From DATBLE01 sp046734415 (lineage in GTDB: Bacteria > Actinomycetota > Thermoleophilia > Gaiellales > Gaiellaceae): 64,000 nt of DNA. The stretch lies in contig JBKPRD010000132.1 in NCBI GenBank assembly GCA_046734415.1, positions 21,414 to 85,413 on the forward strand, read 5' to 3'. Positions 15,543-23,948 of the stretch are shown here, one piece after another. The number at the start of each line of letters is the position of its first letter. Positions within the stretch are counted from its first letter, which is position 1. Below the pieces are notes generated by a model. The model worked only from the letters and a program-made list of their open reading frames with translations. It did no database searches and had not been told where the DNA came from. The position numbers and the translations under genes were made by a program.

Positions 15543-16631
15543 CTACGCGACGAGCTCGAGGCCCGCGCTCGGACGGAAGCGCCGGCCGACCTTGGCCGAG
15601 GGACGGCCGTCGGTGAGCACGATGTCCGCGGTGAAGTCGTTCGACCCGCGGATCAGAGACGAGCCGACGCCGTAGGCGTCGACTGGGACGCCTGTCTCCT
15701 CGAACGCCTCGATCCGCTCGACCGTGAAGCCGCCCGAGGCGACGATCTTCACCCGCTCGAAGCCGTCGCGGTCGAGGGCGTCGCGCACGTTGCGCACCAG
15801 CCGCTCGTTGACCCCTCGCGGATCGAAGTCGCCCAGCTCGTTCCACAGCGAGCGGTCGACGAGCTGCCCCGAGGTGTCGAGGCGAACGCCCCAGAGCCGC
15901 GGGCCGAGCGCGCGGGCGACGTCGAGGGCAGTCTGGACCGAGTCGTTCTCGAAGTCGACGAGGACGACGATGTTGAAGTCCGGCGGCGCCCACTCGGCGA
16001 ACTTGGTCGCGGCGAGCACGGTGTTCCCGCCGTACGCCGCGATCAGCGCGTGCGGCACCGTTCCGATCCCCCGACCGCCCCACCAGGACGACTGCGCATC
16101 CGTGGTGACGCCGATCTCGGAGCCGACGAGCGCGCCGGCCACGTACGCCGCGTAGCCGTCGCCCGTCTGCACGCGGTGGTGGTCGTGCCGGGCGGCCATG
16201 AAGATGATCGGCTTCCCGTGCGCCGCCTCGAGCACGCGGGTCACGTTCGTCGAGATCAGCGTCCGCCGGGAGAGCACGCCCAGGTAGACGGTCTCGAGGT
16301 GGGCGAACAGCGTGTAGTCGCCCTCGATCGTCATCACGGTCTCCCACGGCTCGATCCGGGTGCCGTCGTAGAGCGCGTGGACGGTGAGCGCGTCCCAGTC
16401 GTCGGAGCACAGCTTCAGGACGGCGATCGCCTCGTCCATCCCGCCGAGGACGGCATGGTGCTTCTGGAACACCTGCATGACCACCCGGGGATGCCGCTGG
16501 TCGTCGAGCAGCGCCGCGCGCGTGTGGTTGAAATACGCGTCGGTGTAGTAGCCCTCCCGCATCTTCTCGACGGGGAGGTCGAAGATCTCGGGCGGGAGGC
16601 GCCTACGCTCGGTGCGTGTTTTCAGCGCCAT
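15543..16631 (-). CDS. Nicotinate phosphoribosyltransferase
   Basis: A 362-residue type II phosphoribosyltransferase that makes nicotinate mononucleotide from nicotinate and PRPP. Key segments are MREGYYTDAYFNHTRAALLDD at the N-terminus, LGVLSRRTLISTNVTRVL, the active-site ARHDHHRVQTGDGYAAYVAGAL, TTDAQSSWWGGRGIGTVPHALI, and the phosphate loop VKIVASGGFTVERIEAFEETGVPVDAYGVGSSLI. A GGAG before ATG 16631 supports this start. It overlaps the DUF1385 gene upstream and abuts pncA downstream, forming an NAD salvage pair. Confidence 0.9.
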   Translation of the reverse strand: MALKTRTERRRLPPEIFDLPVEKMREGYYTDAYFNHTRAALLDDQRHPRVVMQVFQKHHAVLGGMDEAIAVLKLCSDDWDALTVHALYDGTRIEPWETVMTIEGDYTLFAHLETVYLGVLSRRTLISTNVTRVLEAAHGKPIIFMAARHDHHRVQTGDGYAAYVAGALVGSEIGVTTDAQSSWWGGRGIGTVPHALIAAYGGNTVLAATKFAEWAPPDFNIVVLVDFENDSVQTALDVARALGPRLWGVRLDTSGQLVDRSLWNELGDFDPRGVNERLVRNVRDALDRDGFERVKIVASGGFTVERIEAFEETGVPVDAYGVGSSLIRGSNDFTADIVLTDGRPSAKVGRRFRPSAGLELVA

Positions 16632-17406
16632 CGTGCTCCTCGAGCTCGAGGCATGCGCGCAGTGCCGCCTCGGCGACCTCGAGCTGCGCCGCGTCGGGCT
16701 CGGCGGTGGCGAGCCGGTGCTGCAGCTCGTGGCCGGGACGGGCCAGCACCTTCGCGACCGGGTGCTCCGGGTGACGCACCATCCAGGAGAAGAGCTCCGT
16801 CGCTGCCGCGACCGCGCCCACCGTGGCGCCGAGCCGGGCGACCCCACGAAGCGCAGCAGGAGCACGCGCGGCCAGCGCCGCTCCGACCGCAGAGGTCAGC
16901 AGGAGCGGCCCGACGAGGTGTGAGCCGCAGCGCTCGTGCTCCTTGCCGCGCGGCTCGCCGTGCTCATAGGTCCCGATCGAGATGTGCTCCGCCCCGTGGT
17001 AGGCGGCGAGGCTCGAGCCGCGCAGGGCAAGGGTCGCCGGCGCCAGCGAGAGCGCCCCGACGATGAGCTCCCTCGCGACCGGGCCGATGCGCTTCGAGTC
17101 GCGCAGCGCGCGGACGGCGAGACCGCTCGTGAGCATCGATGCGATCACGATCGGCTGCTCGAACGGCAACCGGGCCTCGGGAAGGGCGCGCCGGATCCGC
17201 GGCAGCAGGAGCATCGCGTCGAGCAGGCGGGCGGGCCCGCGCAGCAGCGGGCTCGTCACCTGCGCGCCGCGGAGCCGCTTGCGCCCCGAGGCGACCTTCA
17301 GCTCGCCTTCAGGCGTGCGCACCGCAAGCGCCCATGCCGTCGGTCCGTGGACGAGGACGCCGTTCTGGAGCGCCATCCCGCCGAGGCGGATCTTCTCGTC
17401 GGCCAT
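16603..17406 (-). CDS. DUF1385 family membrane protein
   Basis: A 267-residue protein of the DUF1385 (YqhQ-like) family. Typical elements are KIRLGGMALQNGVLVHGPTAWALAVR at the start, AAYHGAEHISIGTYEHGE, and the ERCGSHLV motif (usually HPRCGT). Hydrophobic stretches around residues 80-100, 115-135 and 165-215 suggest membrane segments. Function is not known. It is first in a leftward set with the NAD salvage genes, overlapping the phosphoribosyltransferase gene by 29 bases, so co-expression is likely but a functional link is not shown. Confidence 0.85.
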   Translation of the reverse strand: MADEKIRLGGMALQNGVLVHGPTAWALAVRTPEGELKVASGRKRLRGAQVTSPLLRGPARLLDAMLLLPRIRRALPEARLPFEQPIVIASMLTSGLAVRALRDSKRIGPVARELIVGALSLAPATLALRGSSLAAYHGAEHISIGTYEHGEPRGKEHERCGSHLVGPLLLTSAVGAALAARAPAALRGVARLGATVGAVAAATELFSWMVRHPEHPVAKVLARPGHELQHRLATAEPDAAQLEVAEAALRACLELEEHDGAENTHRA

Positions 17407-17415
17407 GGTCAGAGC

Positions 17416-18711
17416 CTAGCTGCCGAGGGCCAGTGCGACGGAGCGGAGGAAGTCGACGCCGAGGCCGACGTCGTCGATGGGAATCCGCTCGTCCGCCGAG
17501 TGAACGAGGCGGGAGGCAAGCTCCGCGCTCATCGTCCGCAACGGGAAGAACCCGTACGCGACGGTCCCGAATGCCTCCCGCAGCCAGTGCGAGTCGGTGA
17601 AGCCGGCGACACAGATGGGGGCGAGTCGCGCGCCCGGCTCGAGCTCCTCGACGAACCGCTCCACCGCCGACCAGAGCGGCGTGCCGATCGCCGAGCGCGT
17701 CCCGCCGTGGCCGCCCGTCCACTCGAGGTCGTAGCTGTCCGGGCCAAGCCATTCGCGCACCTGCGCCTCCGCTTCCTCCTCCGGCTGCCCGGGGAGCAGG
17801 CGGCAGTCGACCGTCACCTCGCAGCGGCCGGGAATGACGTTCCGCTTCGTCGACGCCTCGATCATCGTCGGCGAGACGGTGAGCGCCAGCAGCGGCTCGA
17901 CCAGCTCCGCCGCGACCGGGTCGGCCTCGCGGGCAGCCGCGAGCGCGTCGGCCGCGGGCGGGACGCGGTCGAGCAGCGCGGCGAGAAGACCCTCCGTCTC
18001 CGGGATCAGCCGAGGCTCAGGATCGAACTCGCCGAGCCGGGTGATCAGCCGGGACGCCTTGACGAGCGCGTTGTCGGCGATCCCCGGCATCGAGCCGTGG
18101 CCGCTCCGGCCTTGGACGTCGAGCACGAACGGCGAGCTCCGCTTCTCCGCGGACGCACACAGGTACAGGACGCGGCCGCCGACCTCGACGCGATCGCCGG
18201 CGCCCTCGTTGATCGCGTAGTCGCACCCAACGGCATCGGGGTGCGCTTCGCAGAGCCACTCGAGCCCGTACGTGACGCCCTCGCCCACCTCTTCGTCCGC
18301 GGTGGCGGCGAAGATCAGGTCGCCGCCCGGCCGGAACCCCTCGCGCGCCAGCGAGGCGATCGCGACCGCGTTGGCCGCCACCTGGCCCTTCATGTCGAGC
18401 GCGCCGCGACCCCACACCTGGCCGTCGCGGAGCTCGCCCGACCACGGATCGACCGACCACTCGGCCGGATCGGCCAGCACCGTGTCCGTGTGCGAGAGGA
18501 GCAGGAGGCCCGGTCCGTCGCCGCGGCCACGGATCCGTGCGACCAGGTTCGCCCGCTCGGGCTCCCGCGCGTACAGCGCGCACTCGACGCCGAACGGCTC
18601 CAGGTAGTCGCGCAGGAGCTCGGCGGCGCGGGTCTCGTTCCCGGGCGGGTTGACCGTGTTCAGGCGGATCAGCTTCTGGAGGAGCCGCACCGCTTCGTCG
18701 CGGAGGCTCAC
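17416..18711 (-). CDS. M20 family metallopeptidase
   Basis: A 431-residue zinc peptidase of the ArgE/DapE/carboxypeptidase G2 family. Zinc and catalytic motifs are present: LLLLSHTDTVLADP, WGRGALDMKGQVAANAVA, ATADEEVGEGVTYG with the EE pair, and a dimerisation domain in the middle (GHGSMPGIADNALVKASRLI). The last ligand region is FTDSHWLREAFG. It would cleave a dipeptide or N-acyl amino acid; the exact substrate is not readable. GTG 18711 overlaps the methyltransferase stop (GTGA), so it is coupled to that gene and to tryptophan dioxygenase upstream. Confidence 0.88.
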   Translation of the reverse strand: MSLRDEAVRLLQKLIRLNTVNPPGNETRAAELLRDYLEPFGVECALYAREPERANLVARIRGRGDGPGLLLLSHTDTVLADPAEWSVDPWSGELRDGQVWGRGALDMKGQVAANAVAIASLAREGFRPGGDLIFAATADEEVGEGVTYGLEWLCEAHPDAVGCDYAINEGAGDRVEVGGRVLYLCASAEKRSSPFVLDVQGRSGHGSMPGIADNALVKASRLITRLGEFDPEPRLIPETEGLLAALLDRVPPAADALAAAREADPVAAELVEPLLALTVSPTMIEASTKRNVIPGRCEVTVDCRLLPGQPEEEAEAQVREWLGPDSYDLEWTGGHGGTRSAIGTPLWSAVERFVEELEPGARLAPICVAGFTDSHWLREAFGTVAYGFFPLRTMSAELASRLVHSADERIPIDDVGLGVDFLRSVALALGS

Positions 18712-19451
18712 CTCGTGCCCAGGATCAGCACGTACTCGCGGATCAGCCGGTTCCCGTCGAAGACGGCCATGTACTCCGCGCGGGCGTGGTCGCGCTCTGC
18801 GTCGTCGAGCGCGTCGAGCCACGCCTTCATCGGCGGCACCGAGGCCGAGAGCAGGTCCCAGAGCGCATCGGGCGACTCGGCGGAGATCGTCGCCGCGCCG
18901 CGCTCGAACTCGAGGTCGAACCGAGGCAGCAGCCCGCGGACGTAGCCCGCATCCGCCCAGGGCTTCGCGTCGACGCCCTCGTACGTCGGCCGCAGGCGCG
19001 CGCCGAGCCGCGCCCAGGCGTCGTACTTCCACGCCGTGATCGCGATCCGCGCGCCCGGGCGGCAGACGCGCGTCAACTCGGCGGCCGCGCGCCGGTGGTC
19101 GGGCGCGAAGATGACCCCGAAGACGGACGCGACGGCATCGAAGCTCGAGTCCTCGTACGGAAGCGCCTGCGCGTCGCCCTCGTCGAAGCGAATCGAGAGG
19201 CCCGCCTCGGCCGCCGCCGCGCGCGCCTTCGCCAGCTGGTCGGCCGAGATGTCCAGCCCGGTCACGTCGGCGCCGGTGCGGGCCGCGACGAGCGCGGCGC
19301 CGCCCGTGCCGCAGGCGAGGTCGAGAAAGCGCCCGCCGGGCTGCGGGTCCAGCGTCTCGACGATGCGCCGGTGGATCGGAGCGAACGCCGCTGCGATGCG
19401 CTCGTAGGTTGCGCCGCTCCAGGCAGCCGCGGCGTCGGGGGCGGCGCTCAG
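18708..19451 (-). CDS. Class I SAM-dependent methyltransferase, apparent CTG start
   Basis: A 247-residue methyltransferase. Motif I is GGRFLDLACGTGGAALVAA, motif II is VTGLDISADQLAKARA, then FDEGDAQALPYEDSSFDAVASVFGVIF and RPGARIAITAWK, as in the UbiE/COQ5-like group. No ATG, GTG or TTG occurs in frame between the upstream gene's stop and the SAM motif. The only suitable start is CTG 19451, which overlaps the TGA of the tryptophan dioxygenase gene as CTGA. The substrate could be an aromatic metabolite given the neighbour, but this is inference. Confidence 0.85.
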   Translation of the reverse strand: MSAAPDAAAAWSGATYERIAAAFAPIHRRIVETLDPQPGGRFLDLACGTGGAALVAARTGADVTGLDISADQLAKARAAAAEAGLSIRFDEGDAQALPYEDSSFDAVASVFGVIFAPDHRRAAAELTRVCRPGARIAITAWKYDAWARLGARLRPTYEGVDAKPWADAGYVRGLLPRFDLEFERGAATISAESPDALWDLLSASVPPMKAWLDALDDAERDHARAEYMAVFDGNRLIREYVLILGTR

Positions 19452-20176
19452 TCGTTCTCCTTCGCCAGATTCGTCAGCTCGGTCCGCACCTTCCAGAGCT
19501 CCGGGAAGAGCTTGTGCTCGACGAGCTTGCCGAGCAGCTCCACCGGCGTGCCCTGTGTCCCCACGACCTCGCCGCCGATGCTCCGCTCCACGACCATGTA
19601 GTGGCGCACTCGCCAGGTCGTCGCCCACTCGTCGAGCTCGGTCAGGGCCTCCGCGAGCTGGTACAGATCCTCGCGGTCACGGGCCTGCACGTACACGTCC
19701 GCGATCGAGAGCCCCTCCGCCCGGCGCAGGGAGTGGAACGACTCGCCGAGCTCGGGCGCCGCATGACGAACCCGGTTCCACCCCGGGGAGTCGAACCCGC
19801 TCCCGTGGCCGAGCACCGGGCGGATGTCGGACGTGTACTCCCACGGCGACATCAGCTCGAGCATGTCGAGCGCGTGGGTGACGAGCCGGAACGACAGACT
19901 CGAGCGGCGCAGCAGCCTGAGCGCCGGCGCGATCTCGCCGTGCCGGAGGTGCTCCGCCGCGAGCTCCATCTCCTCGGCTGCCAGCTTCAGGAAGAGCTCG
20001 GAGGACTGATGGACGGTCTGAAAGAGAAGCTCGTCGTGATGCGCGCGCTCCTCCGGCGTCTTCTGGAGCGAGAGCAGCTCGTCGGTGCGGAGGTAGCGCT
20101 CGTAGTCGCTCGCGCCGGGCCCCGGGAGGATCGGCGCGAACTCGTCGGCGAGCCCGGTTTGCTCCTGTCTCGACAC
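19448..20176 (-). CDS. kynA: Tryptophan 2,3-dioxygenase
   Basis: A 242-residue haem enzyme that opens the indole ring of tryptophan to give N-formylkynurenine. Family signatures are SDYERYLRTDELLSLQKTP, HHDELLFQTVHQSSELFLK with the haem-pocket His, LRRSSLSFRLVTHALDMLELMSPWEY, and WRVRHYMVVERSIGGEVVGTQGTP close to the end. The start is GTG 20176. It is somewhat shorter than usual (about 260-290). The next genes, a methyltransferase and an M20 peptidase, overlap it and share its direction; no other kynurenine gene is in the window. Confidence 0.9.
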   Translation of the reverse strand: MSRQEQTGLADEFAPILPGPGASDYERYLRTDELLSLQKTPEERAHHDELLFQTVHQSSELFLKLAAEEMELAAEHLRHGEIAPALRLLRRSSLSFRLVTHALDMLELMSPWEYTSDIRPVLGHGSGFDSPGWNRVRHAAPELGESFHSLRRAEGLSIADVYVQARDREDLYQLAEALTELDEWATTWRVRHYMVVERSIGGEVVGTQGTPVELLGKLVEHKLFPELWKVRTELTNLAKEND

Positions 20177-20197
20177 CTGCTGAGCATACTTCGCGTC

Positions 20198-21424
20198 GTG
20201 AGCGACCTGTTCTCCGACGCCGCCGCGCAGCGGCTTCCGGACACGGCTCCGCTCGCCCTGCGACTGCGGCCGCGGACGCTCGACGAGTTCGTCGGCCAGC
20301 AGCACGTGCTCGGCGAGGGCTCGGCCCTCCGCCGGGCGATCGACGAGGACAAGATGCGCTCGGCGATCTTCTTCGGGCCGCCGGGAAGCGGGAAGACGAC
20401 GCTCGCGCGGATCGTCGCCGCGAGGACCGGCGCGGCCTTCGAGGAGCTCTCCGCCGTATCGGCCTCCGTCGCCGACGTGCGCGCCGTGATCGCCCGCGCC
20501 CGCGAGCGCCTCGGCGCCCAGGGACAGCGCACGATCCTCTTCCTGGACGAGATCCACCGCTTCAACAAGGCGCAGCAGGACGCACTCCTGCCCGTCGTCG
20601 AGGAGGGGCTCGTCACGCTGATCGGCGCGACGACCGAGAACCCGTACTTCGAGGTCAACTCCGCGCTCCTCAGCCGCGTCCAGCTCTTCGAGCTGTATCC
20701 GCTCGAGCTCCCGGACCTGGAGCGGGTGATCGCGAAGGGAGAAGCCACTCTCGGAGTCGGCCTGTCACCGGAACTCCGACGCCTGATCGCCGTCCGTGCG
20801 GGCGGCGACGCGCGCAACGCCCTGACGATCCTCGAGGTCGCCGCCCAGACAGCCGGGACCGACGAGGTCACCGAGGCGCACGTCGAGGACGCCGCGCGCA
20901 AGCGGCCGCTCCTCTACGACAAGGGCGGCGACGCGCACTACGACTTCATCTCCGCCTTCATCAAGTCGATGCGCGGCTCCGACCCGGATGCCGCGGTGTA
21001 CTACCTCGCGGCGATGCTCGAGGGCGGCGAGGATCCGCGCTTCATCGCCCGCCGGATGGTCGTGCTCGCCTCCGAGGACATCGGCAACGCCGATCCCCAG
21101 GCGCTGCTCGTCGCCACGGCGGCCGCGCACGCCGTCGAGTACGTCGGCCTGCCCGAGGCGCGGCTCAACCTCTCGCAGGCGGCCATCTACCTCGCGCTCG
21201 CGCCGAAGTCGAATGCCAGCTACGTGGCGCTGAAGGAGGCAGCCCGGGACGTCCGCGAGAGCGGAAACGTGCGGCCGCCGAAGGAGCTCCGCGACGCGAG
21301 CTACCCGGGCGCGAACAAGCTCGGCCACGGAGCCGGCTACGTGTACCCGCACGACGACCCCGCCGGCTTCGAGGTCGACTACCTCCCCGACGAGCTGAAG
21401 GGCAGGAAGTACTACCGGCCGTGA
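20198..21424 (+). CDS. rarA: Replication-associated recombination protein A
   Basis: A 408-residue AAA+ ATPase of the RarA/MgsA (WRNIP1) family, which acts at stalled replication forks. The N-terminal LRPRTLDEFVGQQHVLGEGS is followed by Walker A GPPGSGKTT, Walker B ILFLDEIHRFNKAQQDALLP, sensor 1 GATTENPYFEVN, and the C-terminal tetramerisation part (YDFISAFIKSMRGSDPDAAVYYLAAML, SEDIGNADPQAL, YPHDDPAGF). The start is GTG 20198. It is divergent from tryptophan dioxygenase, with 21 bases between the two start codons, and is followed 10 bases later by a hydrolase gene. Confidence 0.93.
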   Translation: MSDLFSDAAAQRLPDTAPLALRLRPRTLDEFVGQQHVLGEGSALRRAIDEDKMRSAIFFGPPGSGKTTLARIVAARTGAAFEELSAVSASVADVRAVIARARERLGAQGQRTILFLDEIHRFNKAQQDALLPVVEEGLVTLIGATTENPYFEVNSALLSRVQLFELYPLELPDLERVIAKGEATLGVGLSPELRRLIAVRAGGDARNALTILEVAAQTAGTDEVTEAHVEDAARKRPLLYDKGGDAHYDFISAFIKSMRGSDPDAAVYYLAAMLEGGEDPRFIARRMVVLASEDIGNADPQALLVATAAAHAVEYVGLPEARLNLSQAAIYLALAPKSNASYVALKEAARDVRESGNVRPPKELRDASYPGANKLGHGAGYVYPHDDPAGFEVDYLPDELKGRKYYRP

Positions 21425-21434
21425 GCATCGCCCG

Positions 21435-22187
21435 ATGAGCCTGAACGTCTACGAGTGGGGAGAGCCCGGCGGGACGCCGCTCGTCTGCCTGCACGGCGTG
21501 ACCTCGTACGGCGGCCGCTTCGACTGGCTCGCCGACTCGGGGCGGCACGTGCTCTCGCTCGACCTGCTCGGCCACGGGGACTCGAGCTGGGAGCCGCCGT
21601 GGGACGTCGACGCCCACCTGGCGGCCATCGTCGCGTCCGTGCCCGACGGCCCGGTCGTGTGGGTGGGTCACAGCTTCGGCGGCCGGCTCGTCGCGGAGCT
21701 CGCGGCCCGCGATCCCGGCCGGGTCGAACGGGCGGTCCTGCTCGACCCGGCGCTACAGGTTCTCCGTCACGTCGCCTTCGATCTCGCCGAGCTCGAGCGC
21801 AACGACGTCTCCTACGCGACGGTCGAGGAAGCGGTGCAGGCGCGCTTCGACGCGGGCCGGGTCCTGCTCGCGCCGAAGGACCGCGTCGTCGCCTCCGACG
21901 CGGGGCACATGGAGGCCGGCCCCGACGGGCGCCTGCGCTACCGCTACTGCAAGAGCGCCGTGATCACCGCGTGGAGCGTCATGGCGAGCCCACCGCCGCG
22001 TCCCGCGCGCGTGCCCACGCTGATGGTGCTGGGCGCCGACTCCTGGCTGACGCCCGGCGAGCACCTGGACACCTACCGCACGGAGCTCGGCGACCTGTTC
22101 CGGGTCGTCACCGTCCCCGGTGGCCACACCGTCTACTGGGACGCGCTCGACGAGACGCGCGACGCACTCGCCTCGTTCCTCGCCTAG
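21435..22187 (+). CDS. Alpha/beta hydrolase
   Basis: A 250-residue alpha/beta hydrolase. The N-terminal strand leads to LVCLHGVTSYGG (oxyanion region), the nucleophile elbow is WVGHSFGGRLV, the acid is probably in LMVLGADSWLTP, and the catalytic His is in TVPGGHTVYWD. No signal peptide, so cytosolic. The substrate (ester, lactone or epoxide) cannot be told. It follows rarA closely on the same strand and converges with the arginase gene, overlapping it by 4 bases. Confidence 0.88.
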   Translation: MSLNVYEWGEPGGTPLVCLHGVTSYGGRFDWLADSGRHVLSLDLLGHGDSSWEPPWDVDAHLAAIVASVPDGPVVWVGHSFGGRLVAELAARDPGRVERAVLLDPALQVLRHVAFDLAELERNDVSYATVEEAVQARFDAGRVLLAPKDRVVASDAGHMEAGPDGRLRYRYCKSAVITAWSVMASPPPRPARVPTLMVLGADSWLTPGEHLDTYRTELGDLFRVVTVPGGHTVYWDALDETRDALASFLA

Positions 22188-23095
22188 AGGATCCGCGCGC
22201 CGAGCGCACTCGCGACCAGCTCGACCGCGAGGGTGCCGGTCTGGTTCTCCCGATCGAGGATCGGGTTGACCTCGACGACCTCGAGCGATCCGGCAAGACC
22301 CGACTCGGCGACGAGCTCCATCGCCAGGTGGGCCTCGCGGTAGGAGAGTCCTCCGCGCACCGGTGTGCCGACGCCCGGTGCGACCTCGGGGTCGAGCGCG
22401 TCGAGGTCGAGGCTGACATGGACGAAGCCCGGCCCGGCGATCCGGTCGAGCGACTCGCGAACCGCGTGCTCGATTCCGAGCCGGTCGATGTCGCTCATCG
22501 TGAAGACGGTCGCGTTCAGCTCGCGCAGCAGCTGCCGCTCGCCCTCGTCCAGCGAGCGGACGCCGACGAGGGCGACCCGGCTCGGGTCGACGGAGGGGAT
22601 CGGCCAGTTCGCCACGTCGAACCTCGCGCCGCCGAGCCCCATCGCCGCGGCCAGCACCATCCCGTGCACGTTGCCGGTCGGGCTCGTCTCCGGCCTGTTC
22701 AGGTCACCGTGAGCGTCCACCCAGAGCACGCCGCCCGGGCCGGCGACGCGGGCGAGACCGCCGAGCGTCCCGATCCCGACCGAGTGGTCGCCACCCAGCA
22801 CGAGCGGCAGCTGCCCACCCTCGTATGCCTCTGCGACCAGGTCGGCCACCCGGCCGCAGGTGAGCAGGATCTCGCGCAGGTAGCGGACGCGCTCGTCGCC
22901 GACCGCCGTGGCCTCGGCGACCGCGGTCTGGACGTTGCCGAGATCGATATACGTCCGGCCGAGCTCCTCGATCCGCTGCTCGAGGCCGCCGTAGCGGATC
23001 GCCGACGGTCCCATGTCCACGCCACGGCGGCCGGCGCCCAGGTCGAGGGCGGCACCGATCACCGCGACGGGTTGCAGAGTTTCCGCGGCTGCCAC
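22184..23095 (-). CDS. rocF: Arginase family ureohydrolase
   Basis: A 303-residue binuclear-manganese enzyme, most likely arginase (arginine to ornithine plus urea). Metal ligands are seen in LPLVLGGDHSVGIGTLGG, VLWVDAHGDLNRPE and HVSLDLDALDPEVAPGVGTPVRGGLSYRE. The substrate-binding GNVHGMVLAAAMG matches arginase better than agmatinase. The N-terminal VAVIGAALDLGAGRRGVDMGPSAIR also fits. The start is GTG 23095. It converges with the hydrolase gene and diverges from the CheY-like gene. Confidence 0.9.
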   Translation of the reverse strand: MAAAETLQPVAVIGAALDLGAGRRGVDMGPSAIRYGGLEQRIEELGRTYIDLGNVQTAVAEATAVGDERVRYLREILLTCGRVADLVAEAYEGGQLPLVLGGDHSVGIGTLGGLARVAGPGGVLWVDAHGDLNRPETSPTGNVHGMVLAAAMGLGGARFDVANWPIPSVDPSRVALVGVRSLDEGERQLLRELNATVFTMSDIDRLGIEHAVRESLDRIAGPGFVHVSLDLDALDPEVAPGVGTPVRGGLSYREAHLAMELVAESGLAGSLEVVEVNPILDRENQTGTLAVELVASALGARIL

Positions 23096-23125
23096 GCGGG
23101 CAAACCGTAGCCCGTCGCGGGAATA

Positions 23126-23515
23126 ATGATGGACGGGATGCACGACAACGGACGGATTCGTGTGCTGCTCGCCGACGACGACGAGGACTACGCAGCGTCG
23201 CTCGGCCGCCTGATCGACGAGCAGCCCGAGCTGAGAGTCGTCGGCATCGCCCACGACGGCGTCCAGGCCGTCGAGCTCACGGAGGAGCTCGACCCGGACG
23301 CGGTGATCGTCGACCTGCACATGCCGCGCCTGAACGGCGTCTCTGCGATCGGCCGGCTACGCCGCGACCGTCCCCACCTCTGCCTGATCGCGGTCACCGG
23401 CGACCCGGACGACGGGCTGCACCGCGCCGCGACGGACGCCGGCGCCGACGGCGTCCTCGTCAAGGGCGAGATCATCGCCGCCCTCATCGATCGGATCAGG
23501 CGCGGCCGGGCCTAG
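23126..23515 (+). CDS. Single-domain response regulator (CheY-like)
   Basis: A 129-residue receiver domain with no output domain. The acidic cluster is LLADDDEDYAASLGRL, the phosphoacceptor Asp is in PDAVIVDLHMPRLNG, the switch Thr is in IAVTGDP, and the Lys is in GVLVKGE. It probably acts by protein contact in a phosphorelay. No kinase is adjacent. ATG codons at 23126, 23129 and 23138 are all possible starts. A gap with tRNA-Phe follows. Confidence 0.88.
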   Translation: MMDGMHDNGRIRVLLADDDEDYAASLGRLIDEQPELRVVGIAHDGVQAVELTEELDPDAVIVDLHMPRLNGVSAIGRLRRDRPHLCLIAVTGDPDDGLHRAATDAGADGVLVKGEIIAALIDRIRRGRA

Positions 23516-23611
23516 ACGGCGAGCTCAGGCACCCCGCGGCTCGTCGCCAGTAGGACACCTTGGTTCGCACACGTCAGTTCTCTCGTCCTCGAGATCTGCG
23601 GGTAGATCAGG

Positions 23612-23684
23612 TGGCGAGGGCCGGAATCGAACCGGCGACACCACGGTTTTCAGCCGTGTGCTCTACCAACTGAGCTACCTCGCC
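23612..23684 (-). tRNA. tRNA-Phe (GAA)
   Basis: The minus strand folds into a full cloverleaf. Acceptor GGCGAGG (23678-23684) pairs with CCTCGCC (23613-23619), the D-arm is AGCTCAGTTGGTAGAGC, the anticodon stem is CACGG/CCGTG with loop CTGAAAA (anticodon GAA at 23649-23651), and the T-arm is GCCGG TTCGATT CCGGC. The discriminator is A and CCA is not encoded. Confidence 0.95.
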
Positions 23685-23833
23685 GCGCCTGGCAGTGTAG
23701 CCGCGGGTCGCAGAGCCATCCTCCGCCGCGGCCGACATGGCGGGCGCGGCACGGGGACGCTCGTCGGGAGGGTGGAGTTGAGGGAGGGGGCTCGGGCTCC
23801 CGGGGGGAACCGGATGTTCCTCCCACGCATAAA

Positions 23834-23872
23834 AGGACGTCCGGGCCGGTGCTACCGCGCCGCGGACGTCCT
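23834..23872 (-). terminator. Hairpin with T run, probable intrinsic terminator
   Basis: AGGACGTCCG (23834-23843) pairs with CGGACGTCCT (23863-23872). The 19-base interior has a second short CGGT/ACCG pairing. On the minus strand the stem is followed by TTTTATG, the pattern of a rho-independent terminator for leftward transcripts ending with the DUF62 gene. The surrounding 23,690-23,950 region has no convincing gene. Confidence 0.55.
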
Positions 23873-23901
23873 CTTGCTGTGAACCCTACTCCTCCTGCGG
23901 G

Positions 23902-23920
23902 CGGGGTCAAGCGGACCCCG
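23902..23920. terminator. Short hairpin downstream of the DUF62 gene
   Basis: CGGGGTC (23902-23908) pairs with GACCCCG (23914-23920) over an AAGCG loop, 28 bases past the stop of the leftward DUF62 gene. There is no T run on the minus strand, so it may only assist the stronger hairpin further on. Confidence 0.35.
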
Positions 23921-23948
23921 ATCTAAAAAGTGCGCAATGTGCGGGCGC

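Noticed and set aside
13451..15616. 721-codon + strand frame antisense to the ftsH-like and pncA genes
   Set aside because: The opposite strand carries clear conserved proteins. The frame has no recognisable motif and is a GC artefact.
23650..23910. 86-codon minus-strand frame overlapping tRNA-Phe
   Set aside because: It runs into the tRNA gene and contains the terminator hairpin; composition is unlike a real protein.
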